From: an uncultured Oscillospiraceae bacterium
GTDB taxonomy: Bacteria; Bacillota; Clostridia; Oscillospirales; Ruminococcaceae
Length of the DNA: 59,209 bases
Assembly (NCBI GenBank): GCA_900540595.1
Contig: UQGL01000014.1
Span: 1-59,209, forward strand
Direction: 5' to 3'
Numbering within the stretch: the first letter of the stretch is position 1; the number at the start of each line of letters is the position of its first letter. Of this stretch, positions 18,034 to 26,686 are shown one piece after another. The translations under genes were made by a program, and so were the position numbers. A model generated the notes under the pieces. It was not told the origin of the DNA. It saw only the letters and a list, made by a program, of their open reading frames with translations, and did not search any database.

Positions 18034-18178
18034 TAAGGCTTCCCCCTTGGGGGAAGCTGGCCGTGAAACGGCCTGATGAGGGGCCGGTCTGCCGCAGCCA
18101 CCCATTCACGGTTTGCCGCGGGAAAGCCACCCCTCATCCGCCCCTTCGGGGCACCTTCCCCCTTGGGGGAAGGCTTTA
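18034..18178. repeat. Long palindromic element, copy A
   Basis: Left hairpin AAGGCTTCCCCC-TTGGGGGAAGC, inner arms GATGAGGGGC and CCCCTCATC, right hairpin CCTTCCCCC-TTGGGGGAAGG-CTTT. About 145 bp. It lies in the leader of the CPBP operon and belongs to the family listed as copies A-G. Confidence 0.9.
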
Positions 18179-18183
18179 TTAGT

Positions 18184-18212
18184 ATCATACCACAAACCGG
18201 CCAATAAAAAAA
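18184..18212 (-). promoter_or_regulatory. Possible promoter of the CPBP operon (extended -10)
   Basis: TGTGGTATGAT on the minus strand gives an extended -10 (TATGAT at 18184-18189), but the -35 hexamer is only TTTTTT from the terminator tail. Similar TGTGG-TAT boxes precede rimP, rlmB and the hydrolase gene. Confidence 0.45.
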
Positions 18213-18240
18213 GCCCCACCGGTGTGCGGGCCGGTGGGGC
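18206..18240 (-). terminator. Strong terminator in the LysR/CPBP intergenic region
   Basis: GCCCCACCGG (18213-18222) and CCGGTGGGGC (18231-18240) form a 10 bp stem followed by seven Ts on the minus strand. The only possible source of RNA reaching it is the divergent promoter region at 18309-18324, so it would act as a leader attenuator or end a small RNA of about 110 nt. Confidence 0.85.
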
Positions 18241-18292
18241 AAGGTCGGAGGGAGAGGAGTCTTTTTCATGTCTGCGTTGTGCGCCGCAGGCA

Positions 18293-18321
18293 TTGACTTT
18301 CTGCTATCATAATAGTACATT
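18293..18321 (+). promoter_or_regulatory. Promoter of the LysR regulator gene
   Basis: TTGACT (18293-18298), 17 bases, TACATT (18316-18321). It overlaps the ATAAT/ATTAT palindrome, as expected for an autoregulated LysR gene. Confidence 0.6.
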
Positions 18322-18323
18322 AT
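18309..18323. promoter_or_regulatory. LysR-type operator palindrome
   Basis: ATAATAGTACATTAT is a 15-base palindrome that fits the T-N11-A LysR box. A TATAAT on the minus strand (18319-18324) overlaps it, so one site could control both directions. Confidence 0.55.
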
Positions 18324-18390
18324 AGACATGAAGTAAAGCTACACTTTTTCATACGAAGCATGAATCAAATTCACCACAGGAGATGTGATC

Positions 18391-19269
18391 ATGACCCTGA
18401 CCGACTGCCAGCTGCTGAGTATCGTGGCGCAGCTGGGTACCTTTGCCGCCGCAGCCGAACGGCTGCACATTACCCCCTCCGCCGTGAGCCATGCCGTATC
18501 CGGTGTGGAGGCCGAGTGCGGCTTTCCGCTTTTCACCCGCACAAAAAGCGGCGTCACACTGACCGCTGCCGCCGAGAACCTGATGCCCGCGATCCAGCAG
18601 ATGCTGGCAAGCAGCGAATCGCTGGAGCAGTCCATTGCCCAGATCAACGGTATGCACAAGGGTGCGCTGCGGCTGGGAGTGTTCAACTCGGCCTGCGTGA
18701 CATGGCTGCCGAAGATCGTGCCGGGCTTCCGCGCGGCATTCCCCGGCATAGATGTGCAGATCTATCAGGGCTCCTATGATGACATTACCGGCTGGCTGAA
18801 AACCGGCGCGGTGGAGCTGGGCTTTCTGTCCAACTCCAGCGCCCGCGATCTGGATTTTGAGCCACTCTACGATGACCGGCTCATCTGCCTTGCGCCGCCC
18901 GACTACAAGCCCCGCCGCCCCGGTGTTGTCCGGGCCGAGGAGCTGCGCGGCCGGCCCTTTGTCAGCCAGCAGTCCGATGTGGACGCCGACATCCAGAGCT
19001 ATTTCAAAAAGAATGACCTGCATGTGTCGAGCCGCTGCTACATTGTGGACGACCAGAGCATGATCGCCATGGTAGCCTGCGGGCAGGGCCTTGCCCTGAT
19101 GCCCGAGCTGATGTTCAAGGAGGGTGCCGCCAGCGCAGGGTGTCAGGTCCTGCAGCTGGAGCCGGCCGCCAAGCGCACCATCGGGCTGGCGTGCCTGTCG
19201 CGCGGGGTGCTCTCCCCCGCCGCGCGGGAGTTTGTGAAGCATGCAAGGGAGTTTGCGCGGATGCGATAA
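18391..19269 (+). CDS. LysR family transcriptional regulator
   Basis: 292 residues from the ATG at 18391 (AGGAG eight bases upstream; a GTG two codons earlier is possible). N-terminal winged helix-turn-helix (about 4-60, with FAAAAERLHITPSAVSHAVS) and a C-terminal effector-binding domain of two alpha/beta lobes. The effector is unknown. Divergent from the CPBP-tadA operon with a palindromic box between them, so that operon is the natural candidate target; the convergent GltD-like gene is separated by a repeat. The stop codon TAA is the first bases of repeat copy B. Confidence 0.92.
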   Translation: MTLTDCQLLSIVAQLGTFAAAAERLHITPSAVSHAVSGVEAECGFPLFTRTKSGVTLTAAAENLMPAIQQMLASSESLEQSIAQINGMHKGALRLGVFNSACVTWLPKIVPGFRAAFPGIDVQIYQGSYDDITGWLKTGAVELGFLSNSSARDLDFEPLYDDRLICLAPPDYKPRRPGVVRAEELRGRPFVSQQSDVDADIQSYFKKNDLHVSSRCYIVDDQSMIAMVACGQGLALMPELMFKEGAASAGCQVLQLEPAAKRTIGLACLSRGVLSPAAREFVKHAREFARMR

Positions 19270-19415
19270 AGCCTTCCCCCCCCATGGGGGGAAGGTGGCC
19301 GAAGGCCGGATGAGGGGCGGCTTCACCGCAGCTACCCGCAAACGGGTTTCGTCGGCAAAGTCGCCCCTCATTCGTCACCTTCGGTGACAGCTTCCCCCGC
19401 AGGGGAAGCCTTTTT
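19268..19415. repeat. Long palindromic element, copy B
   Basis: Begins AAAGCCTTCCCCCC inside the LysR stop codon, has inner arms GGATGAGGGGC and CGCCCCTCATTC, and ends GGGGAAGCCTTTTT four bases before the GltD-like stop codon. It separates two convergent genes and can terminate both. Confidence 0.92.
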
Positions 19416-19418
19416 ATG

Positions 19419-20699
19419 TTAGTTTCCCTCCCCGTACTCTGCCACGGGTACATTGGCGTACTCATCGGGCAGGTCGGGCGGCAGGGTCTGCATGTACTCG
19501 TGCATGGCCTCGGCCACATTTTTGCTGTAGGCCACGGCCTCGACTACCGTCCGGGCACCCTTGACGGCATCGCCGCTGGCGAAGATGCCGGGGATGCTGG
19601 TGCGGCCGACCTCATCGGTCTCAAACAGACCGCGCGGGGTCGTCTTGAGGTCCTTGGTGCTGTCGGTGATGGTGGTGCAGGGGCCTTGGCTGATCGAAAC
19701 GATCACGCTGTCCGCCGGGTAGAGCTTTTCGGTGCCGGGCAGCTCGGTCAGGGTACCGTCCTCGGCCTCGTTCAGGTCAATGAACACAACACCCTTGTCG
19801 GTAATCTCAACGGGCTTTTTGTTGAAGATGAAGTTGACGCCCTCCAGCTTGGCATAGCTGGCCTCATACTCGCTGGCGGTGATCGTCTTTGAGAGCGAGA
19901 AGCACTCAAGATGCCGTGTGCCATGGCGGATAGCAGTGCGGGCGACATCCATTGCCGCATTGCCCGCACCGATAACGATGACGCGGCTGCCCAGATGGTA
20001 GACATCGGGGTTTTGCAGGTAGTTGATGGCATAATGCACATTTCCGAGGCTCTCGCCCTTGATGTGCAGCGTGTTGGGGCGCCACACGCCGGTGCCGATG
20101 AAGATAGCCTTGTAGCCATCGCGGAACAGATCCTCGATCTTGAGCGCCTTGCCCACATCGGTGTTGGGGCGGACCTTGATGCCCTTCAGGCGCAGATGGC
20201 GGTACTCAAAATCGTCCAGCACCGTCTTGGGCAGACGGAACTCGGGGATGCCGTAGCGCAGCACGCCGCCGATCTTATCGTGGCTCTCAAAGATCGTGAC
20301 ATCGTATCCATAGCGCGCCAGAATGACCGCGATGGTCAGACCCGCCGGGCCGGAGCCGATGATGGCAGCCTTTTTGCCGTTGGACGGCGCAGGGCCCTGC
20401 GTCATCTGGCTGGCATAGGTAGAGGAAATATAATTTTCAATGACCGAGAAGTGGACCGGCGCGCCCTTGATGCCGCGCACACAATGCCCCTCGCACTGCT
20501 TCTCATGGTTGCAGACCAGAGAGCAGACGGTGGTCAGGGGGTTGTTTTCAAACAGCATACGGCCGGCCTCGTCCAGCTTGTTGTCCTTCAGCAGGCGGAT
20601 GACCTCCGGGATATTGGTGTGGATGGGACACCCCTGCTGACAGCGGGGCACCTTGCAGCCAAGGCAGTGGTTTGCTTCGTCCATTACATGCAGCGCCAT
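19419..20699 (-). CDS. GltD-like NAD(P)H flavoprotein (glutamate synthase small-chain family)
   Basis: 426 residues. An N-terminal double [4Fe-4S] region (Cys12, 15, 20, 24 and Cys59, 63, 69, 73) is followed by an FAD site IIGSGPAGL (113-121) and a NADP site VIVIGAGNAAMDVA (about 240), as in GltD, dihydropyrimidine dehydrogenase N-terminus and NfnB/SudB. No large glutamate synthase subunit is nearby, so the electron partner is unknown; it could be a stand-alone NADPH oxidoreductase or a bifurcating subunit. Ribosome site AAGGAG before the ATG. The upstream region has a CAACA-A-TGTTG palindrome (near 20742-20753) that could be an operator. Confidence 0.85.
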   Translation of the reverse strand: MALHVMDEANHCLGCKVPRCQQGCPIHTNIPEVIRLLKDNKLDEAGRMLFENNPLTTVCSLVCNHEKQCEGHCVRGIKGAPVHFSVIENYISSTYASQMTQGPAPSNGKKAAIIGSGPAGLTIAVILARYGYDVTIFESHDKIGGVLRYGIPEFRLPKTVLDDFEYRHLRLKGIKVRPNTDVGKALKIEDLFRDGYKAIFIGTGVWRPNTLHIKGESLGNVHYAINYLQNPDVYHLGSRVIVIGAGNAAMDVARTAIRHGTRHLECFSLSKTITASEYEASYAKLEGVNFIFNKKPVEITDKGVVFIDLNEAEDGTLTELPGTEKLYPADSVIVSISQGPCTTITDSTKDLKTTPRGLFETDEVGRTSIPGIFASGDAVKGARTVVEAVAYSKNVAEAMHEYMQTLPPDLPDEYANVPVAEYGEGN

Positions 20700-20783
20700 G
20701 TTTTACTCCTTCATTTCGTACCGATTTTGCGCGTTAAAAATGCAACAATGTTGTATCATGCGCATGTTTTCTCCATATCACGC

Positions 20784-21950
20784 TTATATTACCACCGGCT
20801 TAGCAGTAAACGCAAGCCCCATCGGCTGAATTTTTTCTCTGCATAATGACGAAAAATCCACAGCGCGGCTATGCAGTCTGCCGATTCCAGCCGCCTGCGG
20901 GCCGGTTTGCACCAGCTCTGCCAGCGCCGTACCTGCCGGCAGGGCGGCGTATTTCAAGCGCGGTAGCGCGCTTTTTTTTGCCCCCAGCACATGCAGGTAG
21001 GGCGGCATTGGCAATTCTGCCGGAAACTGCAGCGCGGCATCCAACACAAGGCGGCGCAGCCGTGCATGGGGATAGCGCTTGGTTTTCAGCCGGGTGTAAA
21101 GGTCGTCCAGACCGTCTGCCTGACGCACCGATGCTGCAAGGCGGTTCTCCAGTCCCTCGCTGATACCGCGCAGCTGCGCAAAATTTTCTGGCGGCTGCAT
21201 CCGCAGCTGCGTCAGAACCGCCACCTCAAATTTTGCACTGTCGAGCAGCAGCCCCTCGGCAGCCGCCTTTGCGTAAAGCGCCGCTGCACCGGCGGGTACA
21301 AAGGCAGTCCATTCCGGCAGGGGCAGGCCGCGCAGGTAGCTGGCGCTGGCCATCGGCGTACCTCCGTGTTCCCCTGCCCCGCCGCCGTGGGCCGCCCCCA
21401 GCCGGGGCAGCGCAAGGGGCGTCAGCGCTGCGCCCTGCGCCAGGATCGCCTTGCAGTATTCGATACCCAGAATGTTGTTCGGCGTGCGCAGCAGCGTCCC
21501 CATGCCGGGGCGCAGGGTCTCGGCAGCATCGGCCCTGGCGGCGGCATAGGTCATACCGGTCGCAAGCTTTTTACGGATCAGCGCGTTTATCTCGCCGCTC
21601 AACAGCAGCTGCGCGGCGTCCAGCAATGCGGCGGCATCGGGTGTTTCCGCACCGAAGGCCAGCGTATCGCAGCCCAGCGCCGCCAGCAGATGCACCCCCG
21701 CCGCGGCGAATTGCTCCGCCGTGGCGCAGGCGTAGGGCGCGGGCAGCGCAATGACGATGTCGGCCCCTGCGCCCAGCGCGGCGCGCACCCGGACCGATTC
21801 CGGCAGGATGGGTACGCCGCCGCGCTGCACCGCACCGCTGCTCATGCAAACAGCCACGCAGTCGGCGCCCGCTGCCCTGACCGCCGCAAGCTGGGCTGCA
21901 TGGCCGTTGTGAAAGGGGTCATATTCGGCTATGATGCCTGCAAATTTCAT
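20784..21950 (-). CDS. tmcAL: tRNA(Met) cytidine acetate ligase (YlbM/TmcAL family)
   Basis: 388 residues from the ATG at 21950 (GGGAG upstream), starting MKFAGIIAEYDPFHNGH, the HxGH-type nucleotidylyl-transferase motif. In B. subtilis TmcAL uses ATP and acetate to make N4-acetylcytidine at the wobble base of elongator tRNA-Met. The neighbouring, divergent acetate kinase gene shares the acetate theme, which may be coincidence. The C-terminal third is rich in Ala and Pro compared with the family. Confidence 0.87.
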   Translation of the reverse strand: MKFAGIIAEYDPFHNGHAAQLAAVRAAGADCVAVCMSSGAVQRGGVPILPESVRVRAALGAGADIVIALPAPYACATAEQFAAAGVHLLAALGCDTLAFGAETPDAAALLDAAQLLLSGEINALIRKKLATGMTYAAARADAAETLRPGMGTLLRTPNNILGIEYCKAILAQGAALTPLALPRLGAAHGGGAGEHGGTPMASASYLRGLPLPEWTAFVPAGAAALYAKAAAEGLLLDSAKFEVAVLTQLRMQPPENFAQLRGISEGLENRLAASVRQADGLDDLYTRLKTKRYPHARLRRLVLDAALQFPAELPMPPYLHVLGAKKSALPRLKYAALPAGTALAELVQTGPQAAGIGRLHSRAVDFSSLCREKIQPMGLAFTAKPVVI

Positions 21951-22031
21951 AGAAAAAATCTCCCGACAGATTGTTAAAAAAGTACTTTGCCCGTACTGTG
22001 CAAAAATTGTGCTATCTTGCAGAACTTGCGC

Positions 22032-22060
22032 TTGAAAATTCATATCTTCCATTATATAAT
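22032..22060 (+). promoter_or_regulatory. Promoter of ackA
   Basis: TTGAAA (22032-22037), 17 bases, TATAAT (22055-22060), with transcription starting about 50 bases before the gene. Confidence 0.8.
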
Positions 22061-22117
22061 AAAATCAACGATTGGGAAAGGGCAAATCTGCCCTGCCAAA
22101 TTTAAGGAGGATATTCC

Positions 22118-23326
22118 ATGAAAGTTCTGGTTATCAACTGCGGTTCTTCCAGCCTGAAGTACCAGCTGATCGATATGGAGGGCGAGAAAGTCCTCTGCAA
22201 GGGTCTGTGCGAGCGCATCGGCATGGAAAGCAGCATGATCACCCATGAGGCCAACGGCCATAAGGCAACCACGCCCGCCATCTTCCCCACCCATACCGAG
22301 GCCTTTACCGAGGTCGTGAAGAAGATGACCACCGGCGAGGGCAAGGTCATTGAGAGCGTTTCCGAGATCGACGCCATCGGCCACCGCGTGGTCCACGGCG
22401 GCGAGAAGTTCAAGGAGAGCTGCCTGATTACCCCCGAGGTCGTCAAGGCGATCCATGACCTGAGCCCGCTGGCTCCTCTGCACAACCCTGCCGCCATTCT
22501 GGGCATCGAGGCCTCCTACAAGGTCTTTGGGCAGGACAAGCCGAATGTTGCGGTCTTTGACACGGCCTTCCACTCCACCATGCCCCCGAAGGCTTATATG
22601 TACGCCATCCCCTATGAGTACTATGAGAAGTACGGCGTCCGCCGCTACGGCTTCCACGGCACCAGCCACAAGTATGTCAGCCACCGTGCCGCCGAGTTCC
22701 TCGAGGAGCCTATTGAGCGCCTGAAGCTGATCACCTGCCATCTGGGCAACGGTTCCTCCATTGCCGCTGTCGATCAGGGCAAGGTCATTGATACCTCGAT
22801 GGGCATGACCCCGCTGGCCGGCCTGATGATGGGCACCCGCTGCGGCGATCTGGATCCCTCTGTGGTCAACTACCTGAAGTATAACCTCGAGATCACCGGC
22901 CACGAGCTGGACGAGATCCTGAACAAGAAGTCCGGCCTGCTGGGTGTTTCCGGCGTGTCCAGCGACAAGCGCGATGTTGAGGAAGCCGCCATGAACGGCA
23001 ACAAGCGCGCACAGCTGGCCAGCGACATGCTGAACTACCAGATCAAAAAGACCATCGGCAGCTACATTGCCGCTATGGGCGGCGTGGACGCCATCGTCTT
23101 TACCGGCGGCATCGGCGAGCATGACGCCGACTCCCGCGCCAAGATCTGCCACCACATGGATTGGCTGGGCATCCGCATCGACACCGACAAGAACCGCGAT
23201 GCACACAAGCAGAAGGAAGATGTCGTTGAGGTCACTGCCTGGGGCGCCCGCGTCCGCACCCTGATCATCGAGACCAACGAGGAACTCATGATCGCCCGCG
23301 ACACGAAGGAAGTCATCGAGAAGTAA
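22118..23326 (+). CDS. ackA: Acetate kinase
   Basis: 402 residues, the family length. Motifs: VINCGSSSLKYQLID (Asn7), GHRVVHGG, FDTAFHSTMP, YGFHGTSHKYVS and GTRCGDLDP. It interconverts acetyl phosphate plus ADP and acetate plus ATP; together with phosphotransacetylase, not seen here, it gives substrate-level ATP in fermentation and permits acetate activation. AAGGAGG seven bases before the ATG. Monocistronic, with a consensus promoter and a terminator near 23440. pta, often adjacent in Firmicutes, is not next to it. Confidence 0.97.
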   Translation: MKVLVINCGSSSLKYQLIDMEGEKVLCKGLCERIGMESSMITHEANGHKATTPAIFPTHTEAFTEVVKKMTTGEGKVIESVSEIDAIGHRVVHGGEKFKESCLITPEVVKAIHDLSPLAPLHNPAAILGIEASYKVFGQDKPNVAVFDTAFHSTMPPKAYMYAIPYEYYEKYGVRRYGFHGTSHKYVSHRAAEFLEEPIERLKLITCHLGNGSSIAAVDQGKVIDTSMGMTPLAGLMMGTRCGDLDPSVVNYLKYNLEITGHELDEILNKKSGLLGVSGVSSDKRDVEEAAMNGNKRAQLASDMLNYQIKKTIGSYIAAMGGVDAIVFTGGIGEHDADSRAKICHHMDWLGIRIDTDKNRDAHKQKEDVVEVTAWGARVRTLIIETNEELMIARDTKEVIEK

Positions 23327-23398
23327 GTCTTACTTTTCTTGAAAGAAAAGTAAGCAAAAGAACTTTCAATATTTTTTCCCGGGAACGGGTTATGGCGA

Positions 23399-23441
23399 GA
23401 GGCTGCAGCATGGGGTTTGACCTTGTGCGGCAGCCTTTTTT
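23399..23441 (+). terminator. Terminator after ackA
   Basis: GGCTGC (23401-23406) pairs with GCAGCC (23430-23435), with further AGCA/TGCG pairing inside, followed by six Ts. An additional AT-rich palindrome (TTACTTTTCTTGAAAGAAAAGTAA, named here by its arms TTACTTTTCTT/AAGAAAAGTAA) lies at 23330-23353 directly after the stop codon. Confidence 0.7.
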
Positions 23442-23451
23442 GGGGTATAAT
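23424..23451 (+). promoter_or_regulatory. Promoter of the 59-residue membrane peptide gene
   Basis: TTGTGC (23424-23429), 16 bases, TATAAT (23446-23451). The -35 lies inside the ackA terminator hairpin. Confidence 0.55.
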
Positions 23452-23498
23452 CGGGGTATATCAATCGGCAAATCGAAATTTCTGGAGGTGTAGAAGTA

Positions 23499-23678
23499 AT
23501 GAACAACAAAATTGCAAAGGGCATTGCACTGCTTCTCTTTGGCATCCTGCTCTGCGCAGGCAGTGGGGAAATCAACGCCACGATTCTGTACAATTTCGGC
23601 GATTTCCCGCTTGCCGCGATAGGCGTCATTGTAGGGGCCGTGGGGCTGTATATGGTGTTCTCTGATATGGCGGAGTAA
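23499..23678 (+). CDS. Small membrane protein, 59 residues
   Basis: ATG at 23499 preceded by GGAGGTG with nine bases of spacing; the product begins MNNKIAKGIALLLFGILLCA and ends VGLYMVFSDMAE. Two hydrophobic helices (about 6-22 and 38-54) flank a short polar loop (GSGEINATILYNFGDF). I do not recognise a named family; small two-helix proteins of this kind are common in Firmicutes. It has its own promoter and sits alone between ackA and a repeat cluster. The strong ribosome site and clean start argue that it is real. Confidence 0.7.
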   Translation: MNNKIAKGIALLLFGILLCAGSGEINATILYNFGDFPLAAIGVIVGAVGLYMVFSDMAE

Positions 23679-23736
23679 GCGGCGCGGGCGGCCCTGCTCG
23701 TTTATGATTATCTGAAACCTTCCGGCTTGACACTGT

Positions 23737-23848
23737 AGGGGGCGGCGTCCTCGACGCCCCGCGGGAGGGATAAATCCCTCCCCTACAATGTAACCCATGA
23801 AAGAGTGCTGACATGAGGCTGCGGGCCGGGCATGCCCGGCCCCTACAG
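23737..23848. repeat. GTAGGGG-family palindrome cluster downstream of the small membrane gene
   Basis: Three units in a row: GTAGGGGGCGGCGTCC/GACGCCCC, GGAGGGATAAATCCCTCCCCTAC, and GGGCCGGGCATGCCCGGCCC-CTAC. All carry the same GTAGGGG or CCCCTAC edge seen elsewhere. No gene is visible in 23679-23963. Confidence 0.8.
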
Positions 23849-23860
23849 TGCAAGCAAATT

Positions 23861-23898
23861 AAAAAGGGAGCCTGCCGATTCACGGCAGACTCCCTTTT
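23861..23898. terminator. Bidirectional terminator between the small membrane gene and pnp
   Basis: GGGAG-C-CTGCCG pairs with CGGCAG-A-CTCCC around an ATTCA loop, with AAAAA before and TTTT after. A second palindrome, GTTCCTTCTTTGCAAAGAAGG (arms near 23926-23949), lies closer to pnp but has no T-run. Confidence 0.75.
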
Positions 23899-23963
23899 CT
23901 TGTTTTATTTGTTTGGAATTTCTTCGGTTCCTTCTTTGCAAAGAAGGAACAAAACCCCCGTAA

Positions 23964-26123
23964 TCACTGCTGGGCGGCCTCGGCGCGCTTCTTGGCGATA
24001 GCGGCGATGGCGTCCTTGCGGGACAGGTTGATGCGGCCCTGCTGGTCGATGTCGGTCACCATGACAAAGATAGGATCGCCAACGGCAACGACATCCTCAA
24101 CATGCTCAACGCGGTGATCGTCCAGCTTGGAGATGTGGACCAGACCCTCCTTACCGGGGGCAATCTCAACAAAGGCACCGAAGTTCATCAGACGGGTCAC
24201 GCGGCCCTTGTAGATAGCACCGATCTCGGGGTCTTCCACGATGGTCTTGATGGTTGCGATGGCGCGCTTGGCATCGTCCTGATCGACAGCGGAGATAAAG
24301 ACATGGCCGTCCTCCTCAATGTCGATCTTGCAGTTGAAGTTCGCGCACATCTCCTGAATAACCTTGCCGCCCTTGCCGATGACATCCTTGATCTTGTCAA
24401 CGGGGATCATCATGCTGAACATCTTGGGCGCATACTTGGACAACTCGGCGCGCGGCTCGGCAATGACCGGCTTGATGATCTCATCGAGGATGTAGAGACG
24501 GCCCTTGCGGCACTTCTCCAGTGCCTCCTCGACGATCTCATAGGTCAGACCGTCGACCTTAATATCCATCTGGATGGCCGTGATGCCGCGGCGGGTGCCG
24601 CCGACCTTAAAGTCCATATCGCCGTGGAAGTCCTCGACGCCCTGAATGTCGAGCATCGTCATCCAACGGCCGCCGTGCAGCGGGTCACCGTCGGTGATCA
24701 GGCCGCAGGAAATGCCCGCAACGGGTGCCTTGATGGGCACACCGGCGTCCATCAGTGCCAGCGTGGAGCCGCAGATGGAGGCCTGCGAGGTCGAGCCGTT
24801 GGAGGACAGAACCTCGGAGACGCAGCGGATCGTGTAGGGGAACTCGGCCTGATCGGGCAGTACGGGGATCAGGGCGCGCTCGGCCAAGTTGCCGTGGCCG
24901 ATCTCGCGGCGGCCGGGGCTGCGGGGTGCGCGGGCCTCGCCGACAGAGTACGGCGGGAAGTTGTAGTGGTGGATATAGCGCTTGTAAGGCGTGTCGGACA
25001 AATCATCCATCAGCTGGGCGTCCTTGGTGGAGCCAAGGGTGCAGATGGTCAGCACCTGCGTCTGGCCGCGGGTGAACATGCCGGAGCCATGGACGCGGGG
25101 CAGCAGACCGACTTCAGCAGCCAGCGGGCGGATCTCATTGATGCCGCGGCCGTCAACGCGCTTGCCGTCCTCGAGCAGCCATGTGCGCACGACCTTCTTC
25201 TGCAGCTTGTAGCTGATCAGGTCAAGGTCGGCGGCGGTCAGCTCGGGATGCTCGGCAGCGATGGCGTCCATGATGGGCAGCATAGCGGCATCGCGGACAT
25301 TCTTGTCGTCGGTGTTCATGGCGTTTTTGACTTCGTCAATGTGCTTGGCATAGACATCGGCCAGCAGGGCATGATCCAGCTCCACGGGGGTAAAGCTCTT
25401 CTTCGGCTTGCCGATCTCGGCCACAATGCCGTTGATGAAGGCGAGCATCTTCTTGATCTCCTCATGACCGGCACGGATGGCGCGCATCATGGTCTCCTCA
25501 TCGACCTCGTTGGCACCGGCCTCGATCATGACGATCTTTTCCTCGCTGGCAGCAAGGGTCAGGGAGAGGTCGCTGTGCTCGCGCTGCTCCTTGGTGGGGT
25601 TCAGGACGATCTCACCATCCACCAGACCGACAAAGACACCTGCGATGGGGCCGTTCCACGGAATGTCAGACATGGCGATGGCCAGAGAGGCACCGTTCAT
25701 GCCGGAGATTTCGGCAGAGCAGTCGGGGTCAAGGCTCATGACGGTCATCGTCACGCAGACATCGTTGCGCATATCCTTGGGGAACAGCGGGCGGATCGGG
25801 CGGTCAACGACGCGGGAGGAGAGAATGGCATGCTCGCCGGGGCGGCCCTCGCGGCGCATAAAGCTGCCGGGGATGCGGCCTGCGGCGTAGAGCTTCTCCT
25901 CAAACTCAACGTTCAGGGGGAAGAAATCAACGCCGTCACGCGGCTTGTCACTCATCGTGACATTGCACAGCACGCAGGTCTCGCCGTAGCGGATCATGGC
26001 GCTGCCGTTGGACAGACCGCACATTTTGCCGGTCTCGACCACAAACGGGCGGCCCGCAAAGGTCGTCTCGAACTTGCGGTACTTGGGGAAGGTTTCCAGT
26101 CTGGATGCGAATTCGTAAGCCAT
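23964..26123 (-). CDS. pnp: Polyribonucleotide nucleotidyltransferase (PNPase)
   Basis: 719 residues from the ATG at 26123 (AAGGAGAA upstream; MAYEFASRLETF). Two RNase PH-like halves, with FFPLNVEFEEKLYAAGRIPGSF and GRREIGHGNLAERAL, then a KH domain with VIGKGGKVIQEM and a C-terminal S1 domain (GAIYKGRVTRLMNFGAFVEI). It degrades RNA 3' to 5' with phosphate. It is the standard downstream neighbour of rpsO in Firmicutes, but here 290 bases with the rpsO terminator and a repeat separate them, so pnp is probably read partly by read-through and partly from its own start. Confidence 0.96.
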   Translation of the reverse strand: MAYEFASRLETFPKYRKFETTFAGRPFVVETGKMCGLSNGSAMIRYGETCVLCNVTMSDKPRDGVDFFPLNVEFEEKLYAAGRIPGSFMRREGRPGEHAILSSRVVDRPIRPLFPKDMRNDVCVTMTVMSLDPDCSAEISGMNGASLAIAMSDIPWNGPIAGVFVGLVDGEIVLNPTKEQREHSDLSLTLAASEEKIVMIEAGANEVDEETMMRAIRAGHEEIKKMLAFINGIVAEIGKPKKSFTPVELDHALLADVYAKHIDEVKNAMNTDDKNVRDAAMLPIMDAIAAEHPELTAADLDLISYKLQKKVVRTWLLEDGKRVDGRGINEIRPLAAEVGLLPRVHGSGMFTRGQTQVLTICTLGSTKDAQLMDDLSDTPYKRYIHHYNFPPYSVGEARAPRSPGRREIGHGNLAERALIPVLPDQAEFPYTIRCVSEVLSSNGSTSQASICGSTLALMDAGVPIKAPVAGISCGLITDGDPLHGGRWMTMLDIQGVEDFHGDMDFKVGGTRRGITAIQMDIKVDGLTYEIVEEALEKCRKGRLYILDEIIKPVIAEPRAELSKYAPKMFSMMIPVDKIKDVIGKGGKVIQEMCANFNCKIDIEEDGHVFISAVDQDDAKRAIATIKTIVEDPEIGAIYKGRVTRLMNFGAFVEIAPGKEGLVHISKLDDHRVEHVEDVVAVGDPIFVMVTDIDQQGRINLSRKDAIAAIAKKRAEAAQQ

Positions 26124-26289
26124 AGGGATTCTCCTTCTTTGGTAGATTTTTACTTTCAGCCTCTCCCCTGCCCCGATCTTGTACAATAAAGCCAGCAGCC
26201 AGGCCTTATTGTCTGGGTGCTCGATTTACTGCACAAAATGGCGGCGGGGCGGCTGTAAAATACAGGGTGCAGTGGGGTTTCAGGTGTGC

Positions 26290-26331
26290 ATTGCCGGAAA
26301 CGGGCACAGGCGGATATGGAATCCGCCCCTA
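26290..26331. repeat. GTAGGGGCGGATTCC unit between rpsO and pnp
   Basis: GGCGGATATGGAATCCGCCC followed by CTAC, a near match to units at 9513, 11974 and 36577. Confidence 0.75.
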
Positions 26332-26363
26332 CAACCGTCCGCGAAATGGGCGGCTGCACACTT

Positions 26364-26399
26364 ATAAAAAAAGCAGGCAGAGTGCAAATGCACCCTGCC
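26364..26399 (-). terminator. Terminator after rpsO
   Basis: GGCAGAGTGC/GCACCCTGCC arms (26376-26385 and 26390-26399) followed on the minus strand by TGC and a T-run. Confidence 0.88.
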
Positions 26400-26413
26400 C
26401 GTTTTTGCGAAAA

Positions 26414-26686
26414 TTACTTACGCAGACCCAGCTCAGCGATCAGGGCACGGTAACGGTTGATGTCCTTCTTCTGCAGATAGGCCAGCAGATTGCGGCGGCG
26501 GCCGACCATCTTGAACAGGCCGCGGCGGCTGTGGTTGTCATGCTTGTTGGTCTTCAGATGCTCGGTCAAGTGGTTGATACGAGCGGTCAGCAGAGCAACC
26601 TGAACCTCCGGAGAACCGGTGTCACCCTCATGGATGGCTGCCTTGGCGATGATGGGCTGCTTGTCGATAGCGGATTTCTGGCTCAT
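26414..26686 (-). CDS. rpsO: Ribosomal protein uS15
   Basis: 90 residues from the ATG at 26686, with the S15 core [26 protein letters not shown] and [18 protein letters not shown]. It binds 16S rRNA helices 20-22 and is a primary assembly protein. It has a consensus promoter and a leader of about 100 nt, in keeping with the autoregulated S15 leaders known in several phyla; I cannot draw a confident S15-binding fold here. A terminator follows. Confidence 0.97.
   Translation of the reverse strand: MSQKSAIDKQPIIAKAAIHEGDTGSPEVQVALLTARINHLTEHLKTNKHDNHSRRGLFKMVGRRRNLLAYLQKKDINRYRALIAELGLRK

Noticed and set aside
18190..18290. Leader peptide (MKKTPLPPTLPHRPAHRWG) for attenuation ahead of the CPBP operon
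   Set aside because: No Shine-Dalgarno before its ATG, no run of a single regulatory amino acid, and the frame only follows the hairpin sequence.
23631..23642. GTAGGGG word inside the small membrane peptide gene as another repeat unit
   Set aside because: It has no inverted partner and fits the coding frame (Val-Gly-Ala-Val-Gly); a chance match.
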